Assembly: GCA_937910975.1 (NCBI GenBank)
Contig: CALEMZ010000384.1
Coordinates: 1 to 10,090, forward strand
From: an uncultured Pseudorhodobacter sp.
GTDB taxonomy: Bacteria; Pseudomonadota; Alphaproteobacteria; Rhodobacterales; Rhodobacteraceae
Direction: 5' to 3'
DNA: 10,090 nucleotides
The position numbers and the translations under genes are program-made. Shown one piece after another: positions 6,651 through 10,090 of this stretch. Within the stretch, counting starts at the first letter, position 1. Each line of letters starts with the position of its first letter. Under the pieces are notes generated by a model that ran no database searches, was not told the origin of the DNA, and was given only the letters and a program-made list of their open reading frames with translations.

Positions 6651-6681
6651 TTCATCTTTGGAAAAATGCGCCAGCCGGAGG
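6651..6681 (-). repeat. Intergenic repeat element, copy 3 (inverted, degenerate)
   Basis: TTCATCTTTGGAAAAAT followed by a C-rich segment and GCCGGAGG is the reverse-complement form of the element seen at 3991 and 7865. It differs in the middle (GCGCCA where the others have ATCCYC). It begins 16 bases after the oxidoreductase stop codon. Confidence 0.5.
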
Positions 6682-6759
6682 TCGCCTGACGAACCTCACT
6701 TTCTCATCAGAAAGTTGCAGGCCCACGCTTATCCACCTGCAAGCGCCCACTCTCGCACA

Positions 6760-6825
6760 TGCAAACATACGCCGCCGCAGAACAGTTTCATTGAGAGTTT
6801 CATCGGCAAGCGGCGTCCCTCTTTG
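6760..6825 (+). pseudogene. Possible scrap of an IS3-family transposase
   Basis: One plus-strand frame reads CKHTPPQNSFIESFIGKRR before a stop at 6826. The part QNSFIESFIGKRR resembles the segment around the catalytic Glu of IS3-family OrfB transposases, which I know as QNAFIESFNGRLR or close variants. Nothing recognisable precedes or follows, so if real it is a tiny relic. The match is short and could be chance. Confidence 0.25.
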
Positions 6826-6992
6826 TGATTGCCCGCAATCACCCGCTGAGCAGTGGATGTGGGGTAAAAGGATATGCGAGCTGGCCGCTTGAGATGCATG
6901 TCGCTCCCTTTGCGGTACGGCAAATCCCCCCAATGAGTGGTTGCCCAAAGATGAAATGCGATAGGTTTGATCTTGACTGGCCGAGGGCCTTT

Positions 6993-7832
6993 CTAATCCT
7001 GCAAGAAGATCGGGGCCTTCATGCTGTCGGGGATCGGTGCGCCGAAGCGTGACAGGATCGTCGGGGCAAGCGCCAGTTGGTCGAGCAATACCTCGGGGCT
7101 TGGCCCCTTGGCCGGGCCAAAGTAATAGAGCGCGAAATCCTGCTGATCTTCGCCTGCCCCGCCGTGATGGCCGCGCATGGATTGACCGTGATCGGCGGTG
7201 ACGATCACCTCATAGCCCGCTTTGCGCCAGCGATCGATCCAAGGGGCAAGCGTGGCATCTATCGCGTAGACGGCGTGGTCCATCTCGCTGCAATCATGGC
7301 CAAAACGGTGGCCCATGCTGTCAAGCGTGCAGGTGTGCAGCATGCCATATTGCAACCCGAAACGCTCGGTCAGCATGGTCAGCGTCGCGAAAAGATCATG
7401 ATCGGCGGGGGTGGCCTGATTGATCAGGTTATAGCCGTACATGGAATGAAAGCGGCCGTGGTTGATGGTTTGGCTCTCGGGTTCGTCATATTCCAGATCG
7501 CGGACCGGATCGAAGGGCGCGCGGTTGAAAAACTCGGACCAGAAAGAATGAGCCACCGCACCGGTGATGCCGCCCACCTTGCGGGTCTGGCTGAAGATGT
7601 CGGGAAGCGTGAGGCGTTTGACCGCCTCATTGCCCCAAGTGCCATGCACCTGCGGCGGGGTTCCGGTATGGATGGTGGCATAGCAAGAGGCTGAGGTGGA
7701 GGGCAGCGTGGCACGCATCCGCCAGACCTGCGCCTCGCCTTGTGCGACCCAGCCTTCGAGATTGCCCATAAGGCGACGCCAGTTGCGGTAAGGCACGCCG
7801 TCAAGGATGATGAGAAGAAGTTTGGCAGCCAT
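6993..7832 (-). CDS. Alkaline-phosphatase-superfamily phosphodiesterase
   Basis: A 279-residue metal-dependent hydrolase of the type I phosphodiesterase / nucleotide pyrophosphatase group. The two-metal site can be traced: Asp11 (IILDGVPY), a Thr/Ser nucleophile region (LPSTSASCYATIHTG, 43-57), Asp171 and His175 (LDSMGHRFGH), Asp214 and His215 (TADHG), and His223 (GHHGG). No signal peptide is seen, so it should act in the cytoplasm. It is shorter than many secreted nucleotide pyrophosphatases and close to a minimal catalytic domain. AAGG six bases before the ATG supports the start. It lies 99 bases downstream of the ABC ATPase gene on the same strand, so it may hydrolyse a phosphoester brought in by that transporter. 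The substrate is unknown; sulfatase or phosphonate hydrolase activity is possible within the superfamily. Confidence 0.82.
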   Translation of the reverse strand: MAAKLLLIILDGVPYRNWRRLMGNLEGWVAQGEAQVWRMRATLPSTSASCYATIHTGTPPQVHGTWGNEAVKRLTLPDIFSQTRKVGGITGAVAHSFWSEFFNRAPFDPVRDLEYDEPESQTINHGRFHSMYGYNLINQATPADHDLFATLTMLTERFGLQYGMLHTCTLDSMGHRFGHDCSEMDHAVYAIDATLAPWIDRWRKAGYEVIVTADHGQSMRGHHGGAGEDQQDFALYYFGPAKGPSPEVLLDQLALAPTILSRFGAPIPDSMKAPIFLQD

Positions 7833-7864
7833 GATCGACCTTTGGTAAGAGCGCAGAGGTGGGA

Positions 7865-7896
7865 GCCTCCGGCGGGGATATTTTGGAATAGATGAA
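7865..7896 (+). repeat. Intergenic repeat element, copy 2
   Basis: GCCTCCGGC, GGGG, ATATTTT, GGAATA, GATGAA in order. It is the best-preserved copy of the element in the window and lies in the 99-base gap between the ABC ATPase and phosphodiesterase genes. Its CCTCCGGC (7866-7873) can also pair perfectly with GCCGGAGG at 7916-7923, forming an 8-bp stem across 42 bases just after the ATPase stop codon. Confidence 0.65.
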
Positions 7897-7931
7897 GCCC
7901 GTAGGGGCAGGAAATGCCGGAGGAGGCGGGA

Positions 7932-9566
7932 TCAGTTGCCTGCGGCCTCCATCTTGCGATTGGCGATGGTGCGTTCCAGCCAGCCCAGCTTCATTTCCGG
8001 CACTGACGACAGCAAAAGATCGGTATAATCGTCAAAGGGCGGCGAAAGCACGTCGGTTTTGGAGCCATAGCGCACGACGCGGCCCTGATACATCACGGCG
8101 ATACTGTCAGCGATGGCGCGCACCGTGGCCAGATCATGGGTGATGAAAAGATAGGCCACGTTTTCAATCTTTTGCAGATTGAGCAGCAGCTTCAAAATCC
8201 CATCCGCGACCAGCGGGTCCAGCGCGGATGTCACCTCATCGCAGATGATTATCTTGGGTTTGGCCGCCAGCGCGCGCGCGATGCAAACGCGTTGTTTTTG
8301 CCCGCCCGAAAGTTCGGCAGGGTAGCGGTCGATAAACCCCTCGCCCATCTCGATCTCATCCAGCAATTCCTGAATACGGCGCTTTTTCTCGGCCCCGCGC
8401 AGACCGAAGTAAAACTCCAGCGGGCGACCGATGATCGTGCCGACCGTCTGGCGCGGGTTCATCGCGACATCAGCCATCTGATAGATCATCTGCACCTCGC
8501 GCAGATCTTCGCGGCTGCGGTCTTTGAAGTCGGGTGCAAGAGTGCGCCCGTTGAAGGTGATTGTTCCTTCGGAGGGCGGCAAAAGCCCGGTGATCACGCG
8601 GGCCAGAGTCGATTTTCCGGAACCGGATTCACCCACCACAGCCAAGGTTTGCGCCTCGGGCAGTTCCACCGTTATCTCTTTGAGCACGTCAAGCTTGGTG
8701 CCGCGATAGCGCGCGGTGATGCCATTCACCGATAGCACCGGCACCCCACCCGTCTTTTCCTTGTGGTCGATGGAGCGGACGGAAACCAGCGCCTGAGTAT
8801 AGGCCTCGGCAGGGGCGTTGATGATGTGATCGGTGGTGCCATATTCCACCATATTGCCGCCGCGCAGCACGAGAATATGATCAGCCACCTGCGCCACAAC
8901 GGCCAGATCATGGGTGATGTAAAGCGCAGCGACCCCGGTATCGACAATCGCCTCTTTGATCGCGGCCAGAACCTCGATCTGCGTGGTTACATCCAGCGCG
9001 GTTGTCGGTTCGTCAAACACCACCAGATCGGGTTTGGGGCAAAGCGCCATCGCAGTCATCGCCCGCTGCAACTGCCCACCCGACACTTGGTGCGGATGGC
9101 GGTCACCTATGGTTTCGGGGTTGGGCAGACCCAACCGCGCGAACAACGCCACCGCACGGGCCTCGGCCTCGGGTTTGGTCATCAGCCCGTGGTGCAAAGT
9201 GGCCTCGATCACCTGCTCCATCAGCTTTTTCGCCGGGTTGAAGGCGGCGGCGGCGGATTGGGCGACATATGTCACCTCGCGCCCGCGCAAGCTCCGCAGC
9301 CCTGCAGGCCCAGCCTGCAAAATGTCGCGCCCGTTAACGAAAACTTCGCCCCCGGTGATGCGCACGCCGCCACGTCCGTAAGCCATCGACGACAGCCCGA
9401 TGGTGGATTTCCCCGCCCCGGATTCGCCGATCAGGCCCAGCACCTTGCCCTTTTCCACCGTGAAGGACACGCCCTCCACGATGGTGATATTGCGCGGAGC
9501 CTCACCGGGTGGATAGGCGGTGGCCTCGATTTTCAGATCTCTGACCTCAAGCAGCATATCGCTCAT
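7932..9566 (-). CDS. Dipeptide/oligopeptide-type ABC transporter, double ATPase
   Basis: A 544-residue protein with two complete ATP-binding domains in tandem, equivalent to fused DppD and DppF. It powers an inner-membrane importer of the peptide/nickel family. Domain 1 has Walker A GESGAGKST (47-55), signature VSGGQLQR, Walker B LVVFDEP (181-187) and the H-loop His219. Domain 2 has Walker A GESGSGKST (312-320), signature LSGGQKQR (419-426), Walker B IIICDE (439-444) and His477. The start is the ATG at 9566 (MSDMLLEVRDLKIEA). The open frame runs further upstream only because it overlaps the permease gene. The ATG overlaps the permease TGA as ATGA, with a G-rich ribosome-binding site before it, so the two are translationally coupled. 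The residue after Walker B is Pro187 in domain 1 but Val445 in domain 2 (CDEVTSALD), as is common in DppF-like halves. The solute is unknown. Confidence 0.94.
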   Translation of the reverse strand: MSDMLLEVRDLKIEATAYPPGEAPRNITIVEGVSFTVEKGKVLGLIGESGAGKSTIGLSSMAYGRGGVRITGGEVFVNGRDILQAGPAGLRSLRGREVTYVAQSAAAAFNPAKKLMEQVIEATLHHGLMTKPEAEARAVALFARLGLPNPETIGDRHPHQVSGGQLQRAMTAMALCPKPDLVVFDEPTTALDVTTQIEVLAAIKEAIVDTGVAALYITHDLAVVAQVADHILVLRGGNMVEYGTTDHIINAPAEAYTQALVSVRSIDHKEKTGGVPVLSVNGITARYRGTKLDVLKEITVELPEAQTLAVVGESGSGKSTLARVITGLLPPSEGTITFNGRTLAPDFKDRSREDLREVQMIYQMADVAMNPRQTVGTIIGRPLEFYFGLRGAEKKRRIQELLDEIEMGEGFIDRYPAELSGGQKQRVCIARALAAKPKIIICDEVTSALDPLVADGILKLLLNLQKIENVAYLFITHDLATVRAIADSIAVMYQGRVVRYGSKTDVLSPPFDDYTDLLLSSVPEMKLGWLERTIANRKMEAAGN

Positions 9567-10090
9567 CCCCGGCCCCCCTTCAGGCTTGAGGTGCGGTTGA
9601 GCACCCAGTCGGCAACCAGATTGACCGAAATCGCGAGTGTAGCGATGGCGAAAGCCGGAACCAGTGCGGCGGGAATACCGTAGACGATGCCCTCTTTGTT
9701 TTCTTTCACAATGCCACCCCAATCGGCCAGCGGCGGCTGAACGCCAAGCCCAAGAAAGGAGAGGGTAGAGATGAACAGTACCATGAAGATGAAGCGCAGC
9801 CCCATTTCAGCAACCAGCGGCGACAGGGCATTGGGCAGTATCTCACGGAAAATGATCCATAACTGTCGCTCACCGCGCAGGCGCGCGGCCTCGACATAAT
9901 CCATCACAGTAATATCCACCGCCACGGCGCGAGAAAGCCGGAAAACGCGGGTCGCATCCAGCACCCCCATCACGATAATCAGCACGGGCAACGTGACGGG
10001 CATTACCGAAAGCACCACAAGCGCGGAAATCAGCGAGGGGATCGACATCATCAAATCGACCACACGGCTGAGCACTTGATCCACCCAACC
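9563..10090 (-). CDS. ABC transporter permease, DppC type (partial, 5' end missing)
   Basis: The last 175 residues or so of an inner-membrane permease of the binding-protein-dependent transport family; the frame is open to the window edge. Full DppC-like proteins have about 280-300 residues, so roughly the first 110 are missing. The visible part begins GWVDQVLSRVVDLMMSIPSL, typical of the middle of DppC, so the GTG at 10084 is an internal Val codon and not a start. It carries the EAA loop that docks the ATPase (EAARLRGERQLWIIFREILP), then LSFLGLGVQPPLADWG, and the final membrane segment ending in DWVLNRTSSLKGGRG. Hydrophobic segments alternate throughout. The stop overlaps the ATPase start (ATGA). 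A second permease and the solute-binding protein are expected beyond the window. Confidence 0.93.
   Translation of the reverse strand, partial: GWVDQVLSRVVDLMMSIPSLISALVVLSVMPVTLPVLIIVMGVLDATRVFRLSRAVAVDITVMDYVEAARLRGERQLWIIFREILPNALSPLVAEMGLRFIFMVLFISTLSFLGLGVQPPLADWGGIVKENKEGIVYGIPAALVPAFAIATLAISVNLVADWVLNRTSSLKGGRG

Larger units (their letters stand above)
6635..6992. other. Gene-free stretch with dyads
   Basis: These 358 bases lie between the convergent oxidoreductase and phosphodiesterase genes and carry no intact gene that I can support. The visible contents are an inverted copy of the intergenic repeat (6651-6681), ACTTTCT-CATC-AGAAAGT (6698-6715), TTGCAGG/CCTGCAA (6715-6721 with 6736-6742), GTGATTGC-CC-GCAATCAC (6825-6842), and a possible transposase scrap (6760-6825). 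Any of the dyads could act in transcription termination. None has a proper T-run. Confidence 0.5.

Noticed and set aside
6652..6948. Minus-strand 98-codon open frame in the gene-free stretch
   Set aside because: There is no convincing ribosome site, domain or family resemblance beyond a short DETLNETVL match that probably arises by chance.
8763..9683. Plus-strand open frame of 306 codons opposite the ABC ATPase
   Set aside because: The minus strand carries two complete ATPase motif sets here. The plus-strand product has no family features and is rich in His, Arg and Gln, typical of an antisense shadow.
9567..9722. N-terminal extension of the ABC ATPase to an ATG at 9722
   Set aside because: It would overlap the permease gene by about 160 bases and add 52 residues unlike any ATPase. 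The ATGA junction with its ribosome site at 9566 is the normal arrangement.

Overview
The window reads as a chromosomal segment of an alphaproteobacterium, most likely a member of the Rhodobacteraceae (Roseobacter or Paracoccus relatives). The basis is the GC-rich coding style, the long alphaproteobacterial form of ThyX, the HisN-type phosphatase, a short XRE regulator of a kind common in that group, and three copies of an intergenic element (GCCTYCGGC, GRGGATATTTT, then roughly GATGAA) that I recall from Rhodobacteraceae genomes. The genus cannot be fixed from this sequence.

Layout. At the left, thyX (FAD-dependent thymidylate synthase) lies on the minus strand. Divergent from it is a two-gene plus-strand unit: a secreted lipoprotein with a glycine-rich linker and a C-terminal barrel-like domain resembling TbpB, overlapped by a Slam-type outer-membrane translocon (TPR domain plus DUF560 barrel). 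Together they look like a type XI secretion pair, cargo plus exporter. The Slam gene is broken by a single in-frame TAA, and the reading frame continues intact on both sides of it. A glyoxalase I gene follows.

Middle. On the minus strand, an XRE-family regulator lies 76 bases upstream of a HisN-like phosphatase gene. The gap between them can fold into a long hairpin that buries the hisN ribosome-binding site. In front of the regulator is a perfect 20-base tandem repeat with a 22-base period that duplicates its ribosome-binding site and start codon. Beyond it is about 315 bases of AT-rich non-coding DNA with overlapping, mutually exclusive dyads.

Right. A zinc-less quinone oxidoreductase-type gene (plus strand) is followed by about 358 bases without an intact gene, which hold several dyads and a possible scrap of an IS3-family transposase. 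The window ends in a minus-strand operon that begins beyond the right edge: a DppC-type permease (partial), a double-domain DppD-DppF-type ATPase joined to it by an ATGA overlap, and an alkaline-phosphatase-superfamily phosphodiesterase. The transporter probably takes up a peptide-like or other small solute, and the phosphodiesterase may act on a related substrate.

The points most worth a second look are the Slam/lipoprotein pair with its internal stop, the hisN ribosome-site hairpin next to the regulator stop codon, and the tandem repeat and overlapping dyads upstream of the regulator.
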